The notes under the pieces are model-generated. The model did no database searches, was not told where the DNA came from, and saw nothing but the letters and a program-made list of their open reading frames with translations. Shown here piece by piece: positions 7,942 to 17,896 of a stretch of 64,000 nucleotides of DNA. The position numbers and the translations under genes are program-made. Position 1 is the first letter of the stretch. Each line of letters starts with the position of its first letter. The DNA comes from SG8-30 sp963695155. GTDB taxonomy: Bacteria; Pseudomonadota; Gammaproteobacteria; Steroidobacterales; Steroidobacteraceae. The stretch lies in contig CAVOGD010000006.1 in NCBI GenBank assembly GCA_963695155.1, positions 186,001 to 250,000 on the forward strand, written 5' to 3'.

Positions 7942-9429
7942 ATGCAGTTCCATGCTACCCGTTCCTCGGCCGCCACCCAGCGCACGGCGTGCGCGGTCGT
8001 CGGCATCCACGAGAAGGGCCAGTTGTCGGCGGCGGCCCGCGCGCTCGACGGCAAGTGCAAGGGCGCCATCGCCCGCATAGTGAAGCGCGGCGATTTCAAC
8101 GGCAAGCTCGCCGAGGTGCTGCCGATCGCGGAGCTGCCCGGCGCACCGGCCGGCCGCGCCCTGCTGGTCGGCCTGGGGCCCCGCAAGGGCTTCGGCCGCA
8201 AGGCCTACCGCAAGGCGGTGACCGCCGCCGTGCAGTGGCTGGCGAAGGCCGGCGCGCGCGACGCCGTGCTGTTCCTGGCGCAGGAACCGGTGCCCGGCGT
8301 GGACGACTACTACGCCGCCCGCTTCGCCGTCGAGTCGGCCTCGCTGGTGCTGTACCGGATTCCGGACCTGAAGAGCGGCAAGAAGCCGCCGAAGCCGAAG
8401 ATCGCCCGCCTCGGGCTGGCGGTCGCGGAGCGCGGCCAGCTGGCCGACGCCCGGCGCGGCATCAAGGACGGCGCCGGCGTCTTCGCGGGCATGGCCCTGT
8501 GCCGCGACCTGGCCAACCTGCCGGCCAACGTCTGCACGCCGAGCTACCTGGCCAGCCGCGCGCGGCAGATGGCGCGGGCGCACAAGGGCCTGCGCGTCAA
8601 GGTCCTGACGGAGCCGGCGATCAAGCGCCTGAAGATGGGCTCGTTCCTGTCGGTGACGCGCGGCTCGGAGCAGCCGCCGCGCTTCATCGTCATCGAGTAC
8701 CGCGGCGCGCCGGCCTCGCGCGCGCCGATTGCGCTGGTCGGCAAGGGCATCACCTTCGATACCGGCGGCATCTCGCTCAAGCAGCCGCCCGGCATGGACG
8801 AGATGAAGTTCGACATGACCGGCGCGGCCAGCGTGTTCGGCTCGCTCGAGGCGATCGCGACCATCGGCCCGAAGCTGAACGTCGTCGGCATCGTGCCGAC
8901 CTGCGAGAACATGCCGAGCGGCCGCGCCACCAAGCCGGGCGACATCGTGAAGTCGATGTCCGGCCAGACCATCGAGGTCCTCAACACCGACGCTGAGGGC
9001 CGGCTGATCCTGTGCGATGCGCTGACCTACTCGCGCCGCTACAAGCCGAAGGCCGTGGTGGACATCGCCACGCTGACCGGCGCCTGCGTCATCGCGCTGG
9101 GCGCGCATTATTCCGGCCTGTTCTCCAATGACGACGGCCTCGCCGGCGAACTGGGCGCGGCCGGCCGGCGCGCCGACGACGGCGCCTGGCACATGCCGAT
9201 CGCGGAGGAGTACACCGAGCAGCTGAAGAGCAACTTCGCCGACCTGGCCAACGTGGCGGGCCGCGAGGGCGGCGCCATCACGGCGGCGTGCTTCCTGTCG
9301 AAGTTCACCGAAGGCCTGAAGTGGGCGCACCTCGACATCGCGGGCTCCGCCTACCTGACCGGCACCAACAAGGGCAGCACGGGCAGGCCCGTGCCGCTCC
9401 TGGTGGACTGGTTGCTCGGCCACGCCTGA
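7942..9429 (+). CDS. pepA: Cytosol (leucyl) aminopeptidase PepA
   Basis: This M17 family di-metal aminopeptidase removes N-terminal residues; in E. coli PepA also binds DNA at carAB and in Xer recombination. The family signature NTDAEGRL is present, together with the metal and catalytic segments VGKGITFDTGGISLK, FDMTGAASV and the Arg-containing loop. The protein is 495 residues. ATG 7942 was chosen because a good Shine-Dalgarno sits 8 bases upstream; an in-frame ATG at 7891 lacks one. It leads the pepA-x-valS transcription unit. Confidence 0.95.
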   Translation: MQFHATRSSAATQRTACAVVGIHEKGQLSAAARALDGKCKGAIARIVKRGDFNGKLAEVLPIAELPGAPAGRALLVGLGPRKGFGRKAYRKAVTAAVQWLAKAGARDAVLFLAQEPVPGVDDYYAARFAVESASLVLYRIPDLKSGKKPPKPKIARLGLAVAERGQLADARRGIKDGAGVFAGMALCRDLANLPANVCTPSYLASRARQMARAHKGLRVKVLTEPAIKRLKMGSFLSVTRGSEQPPRFIVIEYRGAPASRAPIALVGKGITFDTGGISLKQPPGMDEMKFDMTGAASVFGSLEAIATIGPKLNVVGIVPTCENMPSGRATKPGDIVKSMSGQTIEVLNTDAEGRLILCDALTYSRRYKPKAVVDIATLTGACVIALGAHYSGLFSNDDGLAGELGAAGRRADDGAWHMPIAEEYTEQLKSNFADLANVAGREGGAITAACFLSKFTEGLKWAHLDIAGSAYLTGTNKGSTGRPVPLLVDWLLGHA

Positions 9430-9456
9430 GCCACGTGAGCGGGACGCCGCCGACCC

Positions 9457-9783
9457 ATGAGCAATGACCGGAAGACGGGCGCGGAACTGCCGATCCTGAC
9501 CGACGTGGTCGAGTTGCGGGCGGCGGCCGGCTCGACGGGCGTGCACCGGGCGCTGGACGAGCCGGCGCAGCATCAGGAGGGAATCCACAGCGCCGAGGAG
9601 CTGTTGGCGCTGCAGACCGACGTCGTGGGGCGCACCCTCAAGGTTACCGACGAACTGCTGCAGAGCGCATCGCGCGAGATGGAGGGCGTGCTGTTCGAGC
9701 GCGTCCTCGACCGGTTGCGCGCCGCGTTGCCGGACATCGTCGCCCAGGCGCTGCAGGAGCACCTGAACCCGCGCGACGACTGA
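9457..9783 (+). CDS. Small acidic protein of unknown function between pepA and valS
   Basis: This 108-residue soluble acidic protein has an ELPILTDVVELR segment near residue 10 and a helical C-terminus (VLFERVLDRLRAALPDIVAQ) that could form an amphipathic oligomerising helix. It lies between pepA and valS, where many gammaproteobacteria have holC (DNA polymerase III chi, about 140 residues). It does not look like HolC, which has a different length and a mixed alpha/beta sequence. Pseudomonas also has a short uncharacterised gene next to valS, and this may be its counterpart. The function is unknown. Confidence 0.65.
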   Translation: MSNDRKTGAELPILTDVVELRAAAGSTGVHRALDEPAQHQEGIHSAEELLALQTDVVGRTLKVTDELLQSASREMEGVLFERVLDRLRAALPDIVAQALQEHLNPRDD

Positions 9784-9854
9784 GGAGGGGTCAGACCCTG
9801 GAAGGGTCAGACCCCGGATGTCGGAGTCTGACCCCGCAGGGGTCTGACTCCTCC
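9784..9854. repeat. GGGGTCAGACCC inverted-repeat element, copy 1
   Basis: This palindromic element has alternating GGGTCAGACCC and GGTCTGACYCC units. The outer arms (GAGGGGTCAGACCCTG and CAGGGGTCTGACTCCTCC) and the inner arms (GGGTCAGACCCCGG and CGGAGTCTGACCCC) can fold into one long hairpin. It begins one base after the stop codon of the upstream small gene, so it could act as a bidirectional terminator or mRNA stabiliser. A relative lies at 19945-20044. The organisation resembles REP/BIME-type intergenic repeats. Confidence 0.75.
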
Positions 9855-9904
9855 GGGCCACTCACGACGGCACAACGCCTGCGAGGCCGCGACACCGCCT
9901 CTTG

Positions 9905-9910
9905 TATACT
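9905..9910 (+). promoter_or_regulatory. Candidate -10 box upstream of valS
   Basis: TATACT matches sigma70 -10 at five of six positions and lies 32 bases before the valS ATG. There is no good -35 at 17 bases upstream, so this is a weak call. Confidence 0.35.
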
Positions 9911-9941
9911 GCCGCCTCGCCCACCTCGGCCGCGCCCGCGC

Positions 9942-12702
9942 ATGGAAAAAACCTACTCGCCGCAGGACATCGAGCAGCGCGCGTACGCACGCTGGGAAGA
10001 AGGCGGCCATTTCGCGCCTGCCGGCCAGGGCCCGGCCTACTGCATCGTGATACCGCCGCCCAACGTGACCGGCACGCTGCACATGGGGCACGCGTTCCAG
10101 GACACGATCATGGACGCGCTCACACGCTATCACCGCATGGCCGGCTGCGACACGCTGTGGCAGCCAGGCACCGACCACGCGGGCATCGCCACGCAGATGG
10201 TGGTGGAACGGCAGCTCAACGCCGACGGCCTCACGCGCCACCAGCTTGGCCGGGAGAAGTTCGTCGAGCGCGTGTGGGCCTGGAAGGAGGAATCGGGCGG
10301 CACGATCTCCCGCCAGCTGCGGCGGATGGGCGCGTCGGTGGACTGGAGCCGCGATTGCTTCACGATGGACGAGGGGCTGTCGCGGGCCGTGGTCGAGGCC
10401 TTCGTGCGCCTGCACGACGAGGGCCTGATCTACCGCGGCAAGCGGCTGGTCAACTGGGACCCCGTGCTGAAGACCGCCCTGTCGGACCTCGAGGTGCTGT
10501 CCGAGGAGGTGCAGGGCAGCCTGTGGCACCTGCGCTACCCGCTGGCCGACGGCTCCGGCCACCTGACCGTCGCCACGACCCGGCCGGAGACGATGCTCGG
10601 CGACACGGCGGTGGCCGTGCACCCCGACGACGACCGTTACCGGCACCTGGTCGGCGCCCGCGTGCGGCTGCCGCTCGCGGACCGCGAGATCCCGGTGATT
10701 GCCGACGAGTACGTCGACCCCGCCTTCGGCTCCGGCTGCGTCAAGATCACGCCGGCGCACGATTTCAACGACTACGAAATCGGCCAGCGCCACGCCCTGC
10801 CGCTGGTCAACGTGCTGGAAGCGGACGCCACGCTGGGTGACGGCGCGCCGGCAGCCTACCGCGGTCTCGACCGGTTCGCGGCACGCCAGCGCGTCGTGGC
10901 GGACCTCGAAGCCGCCGGGCTGCTCGACAAGATCGAGCCGCACAAGCTGACCGTGCCGCGCGGCGACCGCAGCGGGGCGGTCATCGAGCCGTGGCTGACG
11001 GACCAGTGGTACGTGAGCATCGAGTCGCTGGCCGGTCCCGCCATCCGCGCCGTGGAGGACGGCCGCATCCGCTTCGTGCCCGCCAACTGGGACCGCACCT
11101 ATTACGAGTGGATGCGCAACATCAAGGACTGGTGCATCAGCCGCCAGCTGTGGTGGGGCCATCGCATCCCCGCCTGGTACGACGCGGACGGCCGCGTATA
11201 CGTGGGGCGCGACGAGGCGGAAGCACGCGCGCGTAACGGCCTGGCCGCCGGCGTGGCGCTGCGCCAGGACGAGGACGTGCTCGACACGTGGTTCTCGTCG
11301 GCGCTGTGGCCGTTCTCGACGCTGGGCTGGCCGGACAAGACGCCGGAACTCGAGCGCTACTACCCGACCTCGGTGCTGGTCACCGGTTTCGACATCATCT
11401 TCTTCTGGGTCGCCCGCATGATCATGATGGGCGAGAAGTTCATGGGCGCGGTGCCGTTCCACGAGGTCTACGTGCACGGCCTGATCCGCGACCACGACGG
11501 GCACAAGATGTCGAAGTCCAGGGGCAACGTGCTGGACCCGCTGGACATCGTCGACGGCATCGACCTCGAGGCGCTGGTCCGCAAGCGCACCACGGGCCTG
11601 ATGCAGCCGCACCTGGCGCCGGCGATCGAGAAGTCGACCCGCAAGGAGTTCCCGGGGGGCATCGCCGCCTTCGGCACGGATGCGCTGCGCTTCACCTTCG
11701 CCTCGCTGGCGACCCAGTCGCGCGACCTGCGCTTCGACCTGGGCCGCGTCGAGGGCTACCGCAACTTCTGCAACAAGCTGTGGAACGCGTCGCGCTACGT
11801 GATGATGGCGACCGGGCAGGACGAGGGCGAGGGGCCCGAGGAGCCGTCGCTGGCCGACCGCTGGATCGCCGGGCGCTTCCAGGCCGCAACCGCCGCGGTG
11901 CGCGACGGGTTCCGCGACTACCGCTTCGACCTCGCCGCACAGGCCGCCTACGAGTTCACCTGGTACGACTTCTGCGACTGGTACCTGGAGCTGTCGAAGG
12001 CCGTGCTGCAGTCCGGCTCGGCCACGGCCGCCCAGCGGCGCGCCACGCGCCGCACGCTGTGCGGCACGCTGGAAGCGCTGCTTAGGCTGCTGCACCCGCT
12101 GATGCCGTTCATCACCGAGGAAATCTGGCTCCGGGTCGGCCCGCGCGCCCGGCGCACGGGCGCACACGATCATGACCCAGCCGTACCCCGAGCCGGCGGC
12201 GGACCCGCCGGACCCGGCGGTCGCGGCCGAGATGCGCTGGGTCATGGACTTCATCCTGGGCGTGCGCCAGATCCGCGGCGAGATGGACATCGCCCCGTCG
12301 GTGCGCTTCGACGTGCTGCTGCAGGACGCCGCGCCGTCCGACCTGGAACGCTGGTCGCGGCACGCCGCGTACGTCGAGCGGCTGGCGAACGTGGTCAGCG
12401 CGCGCGCGCTGGCGCCGGGCGAGTCGCCGCCGCAGGCGGCCGCCGCCCTGCTGGGCGACATGAAGATACTGGTGCCGATGGCGGGCCTGATCGACGTGGA
12501 CGCCGAGCTGGCGCGCCTCGGCAAGCGGCGCGACAAGGTGGGCCAGGAAATCGCCCGCGCCGAGGCCAAGCTGGGCAACCGCCGCTTCGTGGACAACGCG
12601 CCGGCCGAGATCGTCGAGCAGGAGCGGTTGCGGGTCGCCGAGTTCAAGCGTGAACTGGCGCAACTCGCCGCGCAGCTCGAGCGGGTAGCCTCGCTCAGAT
12701 GA
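9942..12702 (+). CDS. valS: Valine--tRNA ligase, frameshifted
   Basis: This class I aminoacyl-tRNA synthetase charges tRNA-Val. It starts at MEKTYSPQDIEQRAYARWEE and has the HIGH-type motif (PNVTGTLHMGHAFQ), the editing (CP1) domain with TTRPETMLGDTAVAVHP, and the KMSKS loop (GHKMSKSRGNVLDPLD). The frame breaks in 12135-12168: after EEIWLRVGPRA the sequence moves to the +1 frame, which continues with TIMTQPYPEP, the anticodon-binding part and the C-terminal coiled coil (VDAELARLGKRRDKVGQEI), ending at 12702. One extra base explains it (2761 nt = 919 codons + stop + 1). ValS is normally essential, so a consensus error is likelier than a real mutation. Confidence 0.9.
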
Positions 12703-13646
12703 ACGCCGTGCGCGAAGCCTCCGGCCGCGAACGTCAGCTGCTCGACGAGGCGCTGGCGCGGCTCAACGAGGTGGTGCTGGGCAAGGACCGCGAGATCCGC
12801 CTGTGCATCGCCTGCCTGCTGGCGCGGGGCCACCTGCTGATCGAGGACATCCCGGGCGTCGGCAAGACGATCCTGGCGCATGCGCTGGCGCGCGTGCTGG
12901 GCCTGACCTACCAGCGGGTGCAGTTCACCAGCGACCTGCTGCCCGCCGACATCATCGGCGTGTCCATCTACGATCGCGGCAGCGGCGCGTTCCAGTTCCA
13001 CCACGGCCCGGTGTTCGCGCAGCTGGTGCTGGCCGACGAGGTCAACCGCGCCACGCCCAAGGCGCAGAGTGCGCTGCTCGAGGCCATGGAGGAACGCCAG
13101 GTGACCGTGGACGGCGAGTCGCACGCGTTGCCGGAGCCGTTCTTCGTGGTCGCCACGCAGAATCCCTCCTACCAGGTCGGCACCTTCCCGCTGCCGGAAT
13201 CGCAGCTCGACCGGTTCCTGATGCGCATCGAGCTGGGCTTCCCGGCGGCGACCCACGAGCGCGCGCTGCTGCGCGGCCGCGACCGGCGCGACCTGTTGCT
13301 GGAACTGGCGGCGGTGCTCGACCCGGAACTGATCCGTTCGCTGCAGCGGCGCATCGCCGGCGTCCATGCCAGCGACGCGCTGCTCGACTACGTGCAGGCG
13401 CTGGCCCGCGCGTCGCGGGACGGCAGCCAGTTCCAGGCGGGGCTGTCCACCCGCGCCACGATCTCGCTGCTGCGCGCCGGGCAGGCGTGGGCCTTCCTGC
13501 ATGGCCACCCGGGCGTGCTGCCGGAGGACCTGCAGAGCGTGCTGCCGGCCGTCGTGGGCCATCGCCTGCGATCGCGCGATACGACCGACCGGCGCGGCCC
13601 GGTCGAGCTGGCGCGCGCGCTGGTCGAAGCCGTCCCGATTCCCTGA
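12699..13646 (+). CDS. MoxR family AAA+ ATPase
   Basis: This 315-residue AAA+ ATPase has Walker A IPGVGKTILAHALA, Walker B LVLADEVNRATPK and sensor ATQNPSYQVGTFPLPESQLDRF. MoxR ATPases are thought to act as chaperones, often for a VWA or DUF58 partner encoded next door. The ATG at 12699 overlaps the valS stop (ATGA). It begins a run of coupled genes (MoxR, DUF58, transglutaminase, MtfA), a common gammaproteobacterial arrangement tied to envelope function. Confidence 0.9.
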   Translation: MNAVREASGRERQLLDEALARLNEVVLGKDREIRLCIACLLARGHLLIEDIPGVGKTILAHALARVLGLTYQRVQFTSDLLPADIIGVSIYDRGSGAFQFHHGPVFAQLVLADEVNRATPKAQSALLEAMEERQVTVDGESHALPEPFFVVATQNPSYQVGTFPLPESQLDRFLMRIELGFPAATHERALLRGRDRRDLLLELAAVLDPELIRSLQRRIAGVHASDALLDYVQALARASRDGSQFQAGLSTRATISLLRAGQAWAFLHGHPGVLPEDLQSVLPAVVGHRLRSRDTTDRRGPVELARALVEAVPIP

Positions 13647-13660
13647 CGGCGCGCCGGCCC

Positions 13661-14629
13661 GTGTCGCCGCGCACCCTGCTACGCGATTTCACCCGCCGCT
13701 GGATCCGGCGCCGCCAGGGCCCGGACCTCGGCGCCGTCACGCTGCGCAAGGGCCGCATCTACATCCTGCCGACCGGCCTGGGCCTCGCGTTTGCGGTGAT
13801 GATCGTGGCCATGCTGCTGGGCTCGCTCAACTACGCCAACAACCTGGGCATGGCCTTCACGTTCCTGCTGGCTGCGCTGGGGCTGGTCACGATGCATGCC
13901 TGCCACCGCAACCTGGCGGGCCTGCGCGTGGGCGGCGCCGGCACCGAGCCGCCGTTCGCCGGCCAGGACGCCGGCTTCCGCCTGGGGCTGTCGAACCCCA
14001 GCGCGGTGCCGCGCTACGACATCGAGGCCAGCCACGATGCCGGCCCGCCGCAGTCGGTGACCGTCCCGCCGCGCGGCGACGGGCGGCTGCGGCTCAAGGT
14101 GCCGACGCAACGTCGCGGCCGGGTCCGCCTGGAGCGCTGCGAGATTGCGACGCGCTATCCGTTCGGGCTGTTTCGCGCCTGGGCGGTGCTGCACGCGCCC
14201 GCGGAGTGCCTCGTCTACCCGAAGCCCGCCGTCAGCGCCCCTGAGCCGCCCGCGGCGCCGGGCGCGGCGGGCGGCGGCGATCGCCGCGGCGAGGACGACT
14301 TCGCGGGCCTCAAGGACTACCACCCGGGCGACCCCCCCAGGCGCATCGCCTGGAAGGCCTATGCGCGCGGCGGCGGCCTGCTGGTCAAGGAGTTCGCCGG
14401 CGCGGCCGCCCCGGAACTCGTGTTCGACCTGGACGACACGCCCGGCGCCGACCTGGAGGCGCGGCTCAGCGTGCTGGCGCGCTGGATCGTGGACGCGCAC
14501 GGCGCCGGCCACGCCTTCGGCTTGCGCCTGCCGGGCACCGCGTTCGACCCGCAGCCGGGCGACGCGCAGCGCGATCGCTGCCTGGCCGCGCTGGCCGACT
14601 TCAACGCGCCGGAGACGGCCGGTGGCTGA
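13661..14629 (+). CDS. DUF58 domain protein
   Basis: This 322-residue protein has two N-terminal membrane helices (IYILPTGLGLAFAVMIVAML and YANNLGMAFTFLLAALGLVT) and a beta-rich region. The DUF58 core follows (DDFAGLKDYHPGDPPRRIAW, KEFAGAAAPELVFDLDDTPG), a degenerate von Willebrand A-like fold. Such proteins are the usual partner of MoxR ATPases. The start is a GTG at 13661, 14 bases after the moxR stop; a CTG slightly upstream is possible. It overlaps the transglutaminase gene by 8 bases. Confidence 0.85.
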   Translation: MSPRTLLRDFTRRWIRRRQGPDLGAVTLRKGRIYILPTGLGLAFAVMIVAMLLGSLNYANNLGMAFTFLLAALGLVTMHACHRNLAGLRVGGAGTEPPFAGQDAGFRLGLSNPSAVPRYDIEASHDAGPPQSVTVPPRGDGRLRLKVPTQRRGRVRLERCEIATRYPFGLFRAWAVLHAPAECLVYPKPAVSAPEPPAAPGAAGGGDRRGEDDFAGLKDYHPGDPPRRIAWKAYARGGGLLVKEFAGAAAPELVFDLDDTPGADLEARLSVLARWIVDAHGAGHAFGLRLPGTAFDPQPGDAQRDRCLAALADFNAPETAGG

Positions 14630-16575
14630 CGCGGCAGGCGGGTTGCGCCGGCTCGGCTGGACGGTCGCGGGCCTGCTGGCGGCGATGGCCCCGCACACCC
14701 TGCACCTGCAGGGCTGGGTCACGGCCCTGGCGCTCGCGGTCTGCGCGTGGCGCGTGCTGGCGGAGCGCCGCGGCTGGGCGCTGCCCGGTCGGTTCGTGCG
14801 TGCGTCGGTCGCGGTCGCCGCCACGGCCGCCATCGCGCTCGGCTACCGCGCCCTGACCGGGCTCGATGCGGGCACCGCCCTGCTGACCCTGATGGCCGCG
14901 CTCAAGCTGCTCGAGACGCGCACGCCGCGCGACCATGTCGTGCTGGTCTTCATCGGCTGGTTCCTGTGCCTGGCCACCTTCCTCTACGCGCAGGACCTCG
15001 TCACCGCGGCCATGGTGGTGCCCGCCGCCTGGCTGCTCGCCGCCTCGCTGCTGAACGTATCGCGGGCCGCCGGCGACGGCCCGCCGCTGCGGCCGTTCCG
15101 CACCACCGGCGCCATGCTGCTGAAGGCCGTGCCGCTGGCCCTGGTGCTGTTCCTGTTCTTCCCGCGCATCGCGGGACACTTCTGGGGCGTGCCGTCCGCC
15201 GAGCGCGCGATCACCGGCCTCAGCGAGGAGATGTCGCCGGGCGACTTCTCCGAGCTGTCCATCAACGACGCGGTCGCGTTCCGGGTGCGCTTCGACGGAC
15301 CGCTGCCGCCGCACCGGCTGCGTTACTGGCGCGGCCCCGTGATGACCGAGTTCGACGGCTTCCGGTGGTCGCGGGCCGCCCGGCGCGGCTACCTGATGCC
15401 CGCGGTCGAGCTGCTGGGCGCGCCGGTGTCCTACAGCGTGACGCTGGAACCGACCGGACAGCGCATGCTGTTCGCGCTGGACATGGTCGAGTCCTGGCCC
15501 GAGGGCCTGGCGCAGCAGAATTCCGACCACCAGCTGCTGACGCGCCTGCCGATCAACGCGGTCATGCAGTACTCGGCCCGTTCCCACCCCGAGTACCGCG
15601 TGGGCCTGGAACTCACGCCCGCCATGCGCCGGCCGCACCTGCGGCTGCCCGATGACCGCAATCCCCGCTCGCGGGTCCTGGCGCAGGACATGCGGGCCGC
15701 GGGCGGCGGACGATGCCGGCTTCGTGCGCGCCGTGCTGCAGATGTTCCGCGAGCAGGAGTTCTACTACACGCTGACGCCGCCGCGCCTCGAACGGGACTC
15801 GGTGGACGACTTCCTGTTCAACAGCCGCCGCGGCTTCTGCGGCCACTTCGCCTCTTCGTTCACCTCGCTGATGCGGGCGGCCGGCGTGCCGGCGCGCGTC
15901 GTGGGCGGCTACCAGGGCGGCGACTGGAACCCGGTCGGCGGCTACCTGATCGTGCGCCAGTCGCACGCCCACGCCTGGTCCGAGGTCTGGCTGGAGGGCC
16001 GCGGCTGGGTGCGCGTGGACCCCACCGCGGCGGTCGCCCCCGAGCGCATCGAGCGCGGCCTCGACGCGGCCCTGCCCGAGGGCGAGCCGGTGCCCGGGCG
16101 CCTGCTGCGCCGCTCCGAGTTCCTGCTGCAGGCGCGCTTCGTGTGGGACAACGTGAACGCGCACTGGAACGACTGGGTCGTCAAGTTCTCCGAGGAGCGG
16201 CAGGCGCGCATGCTCGAGGGGCTGGGCTTCGAGGACACCGACTGGCGGCAGCTGGCGCTGCTGCTGGGCGCCGGGCTGGCGGCCTCCTTCGTGCTGCTGT
16301 CCGCCTGGCTGGCCTGGGAATTCCGCCCGCCGCCGGCCGACGCGGCCACCCGCCTGTACCGCGTCTTCACGGCGCGACTGGCGCGCCGCGGCATCGAGCG
16401 CCCGGGCCACGAGGCGCCGCGCGACTTCCTCAGGCGCGTGCTGCGCTTCCGTCCCGACCTGGGCCGGCAGGCCGCGGCGATCACGGAGCTGTACCTGCGG
16501 CTGCGCTACCAGCCCGGGCCCGCACCGGCCGACCTCGACCGCCTCAGGCGGCTGGTGCGACACTTCCGGCCGTGA
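14622..16575 (+). CDS. tgpA: TgpA-like membrane transglutaminase (DUF3488), frameshifted
   Basis: The N-terminal part has about six membrane helices (such as HVVLVFIGWFLCLATFLYAQ and VPLALVLFLFFPRI), then a periplasmic transglutaminase-like domain with the Cys-His-Asp triad: Cys in RRGFCGHFAS, His in SHAHAWSEVW, Asp in WVRVDPTAAVAP. A last membrane helix and a cytoplasmic DUF4129-like tail close it. TgpA is an essential-type envelope protein in Pseudomonas aeruginosa. The frame is broken at about 15701-15705 (QDMRAAG then ADDAGFVRAVLQ in the next frame), which one extra base in a GGCGGCGG tract explains; the corrected product is 650 residues. It starts at GTG 14622 and overlaps the next gene as GTGA. 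Confidence 0.88.
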
Positions 16576-17397
16576 ACCGCGGTCCCGTCGTCGTCGCCGT
16601 CGTCGTGGTGCTGGTGATCGCCTGGATCGTCGGCGCCCCGCTGCTCGCCCGGTGGCGGCGGGCCGGGCACCGCAGCCGCTCGCTGGACGAGGCCGATCGC
16701 ATGGCGCTGCGCCGCCGCGTGCCCGTCTACAACCGGGTCCCGGCGGACCTGCGCGGGCGACTCGACGGCCTGATCCGCGCCTTCCTCGAGGAGAAGCAGT
16801 TCGTCGGCTGCCAGGGCCTCGCGGTCACGCCGCACATGAAGCTGGTGATCGCCGCGCAGGCCTGCCTGCTGGTGACCGGTCGCGACGAGCACGTCTACGA
16901 CCAGCTGCGTTCGATCCTCGTCTACCCGGCGCAGTTCGTCGTGCAGGAGCAGTGGCACGACGAGCACGGCGTGGTCACCGAGGGCGAAAGCGTATTGTCC
17001 GGCCAGGCCTGGGATTCGAGCCGCATCATCCTGTCCTGGGAGGACGTGCGGGCCGGCGGGCACGGCGAGGAGGCCTACAACGTGGTGGTCCACGAGTTCG
17101 CGCACTACCTGGACCACGAGGGCGGCGGACTGGACGGCGCGCCGCCGCTCGGCGACCGCGCCCGCCACGCGCGCTGGGCCGAGGTGTTCCGCGGCGAGTT
17201 CGAGGCGCTGCGCCGGGCGGTGGAACGCGACGAGGACGACGTTCCTCGACCCGTACGCGGCGCACGACGAGGCCGAGTTCTTCGCGGTGGCCAGCGAGGC
17301 GTTCTTCGAGACGCCGGGGGGCCTGGCCGCCGCCCATCCGGCGCTGTACGGGGAATTGCGCGCCTTCTACCGCATGGACCCGGCGGCCTGGGGCTGA
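16572..17397 (+). CDS. mtfA: MtfA family zinc metallopeptidase (M90), frameshifted
   Basis: An N-terminal membrane anchor (VVVAVVVVLVIAWIVGAPLL) precedes an MtfA/M90 peptidase domain with the zinc site HEFAHYLDHEGG. E. coli MtfA binds the glucose regulator Mlc and has peptidase activity; the membrane anchor here is a difference from that cytosolic protein. The frame breaks at 17238-17242 (VERDEDD, then FLDPYAAHDEAEFFAVASEA in the next frame). One extra base accounts for it, and the corrected length is 274 residues. The GTG start at 16572 overlaps the transglutaminase stop (GTGA), so it belongs to the same operon. Confidence 0.85.
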
Positions 17398-17454
17398 CGG
17401 CCGCCGCCGGCCATGCGCTAGACTGGCGCCGACCACATGACAGGACCAAGGACC

Positions 17455-17874
17455 ATGCACGAAGACAAACCCCGCGCCGAGTACGCCGGTTTCTGGATCC
17501 GCCTGGTGGCGGCACTGATCGACCTGGTGCTGATCGCCGCGCTGCTGGGACCGCTGACGATGGCCCTGACGGACAAGGGCCCCACCCTGACCGAGGGCGG
17601 GCTCATCAACTTCCTGGTGCCGGCGGTGGTCATCATCGCCTTCTGGAACTGGAAGTCGGCCACGCCGGGCAAGCTGTTGCTGCGCCTCGAGATCGTCGAC
17701 GCCGGCACGCTGGGCAAGCCCGCCATGTCGCAATGGCTGCTGCGCTACCTCGGCTACGTGCTGTCGGCGATCGTCGTGTTCCTGGGCTTCATCTGGGTCG
17801 GCTTCGACGAGCGCAAGCAGGGCTGGCACGACAAGATCGCCACGACCGCGGTGATTCGCCGGCCGCAGGCCTGA
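17455..17874 (+). CDS. RDD family membrane protein
   Basis: This 139-residue protein has the RDD pattern: AGFWIRLVAALIDLVLIAAL (Arg and Asp in helix 1), a second hydrophobic segment, NWKSATPGKLLLRLEIVDA, and a third helix (YLGYVLSAIVVFLGFIW) followed by DERKQGWHDKIATT. I chose ATG 17455 because AAGGA lies just before it; the ATG at 17437 has no Shine-Dalgarno. It follows mtfA in the same direction and may be the last gene of that operon. The function is unknown. Confidence 0.85.
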   Translation: MHEDKPRAEYAGFWIRLVAALIDLVLIAALLGPLTMALTDKGPTLTEGGLINFLVPAVVIIAFWNWKSATPGKLLLRLEIVDAGTLGKPAMSQWLLRYLGYVLSAIVVFLGFIWVGFDERKQGWHDKIATTAVIRRPQA

Positions 17875-17896
17875 GCGGGAGGACGCGCCGGGCGCT

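Noticed and set aside
9807..13562. A 1251-codon open frame on the minus strand
   Set aside because: It is antisense to valS, moxR and part of DUF58, has low-complexity Arg/His/Gln-rich translation typical of GC-rich antisense frames, and no domain is recognisable.
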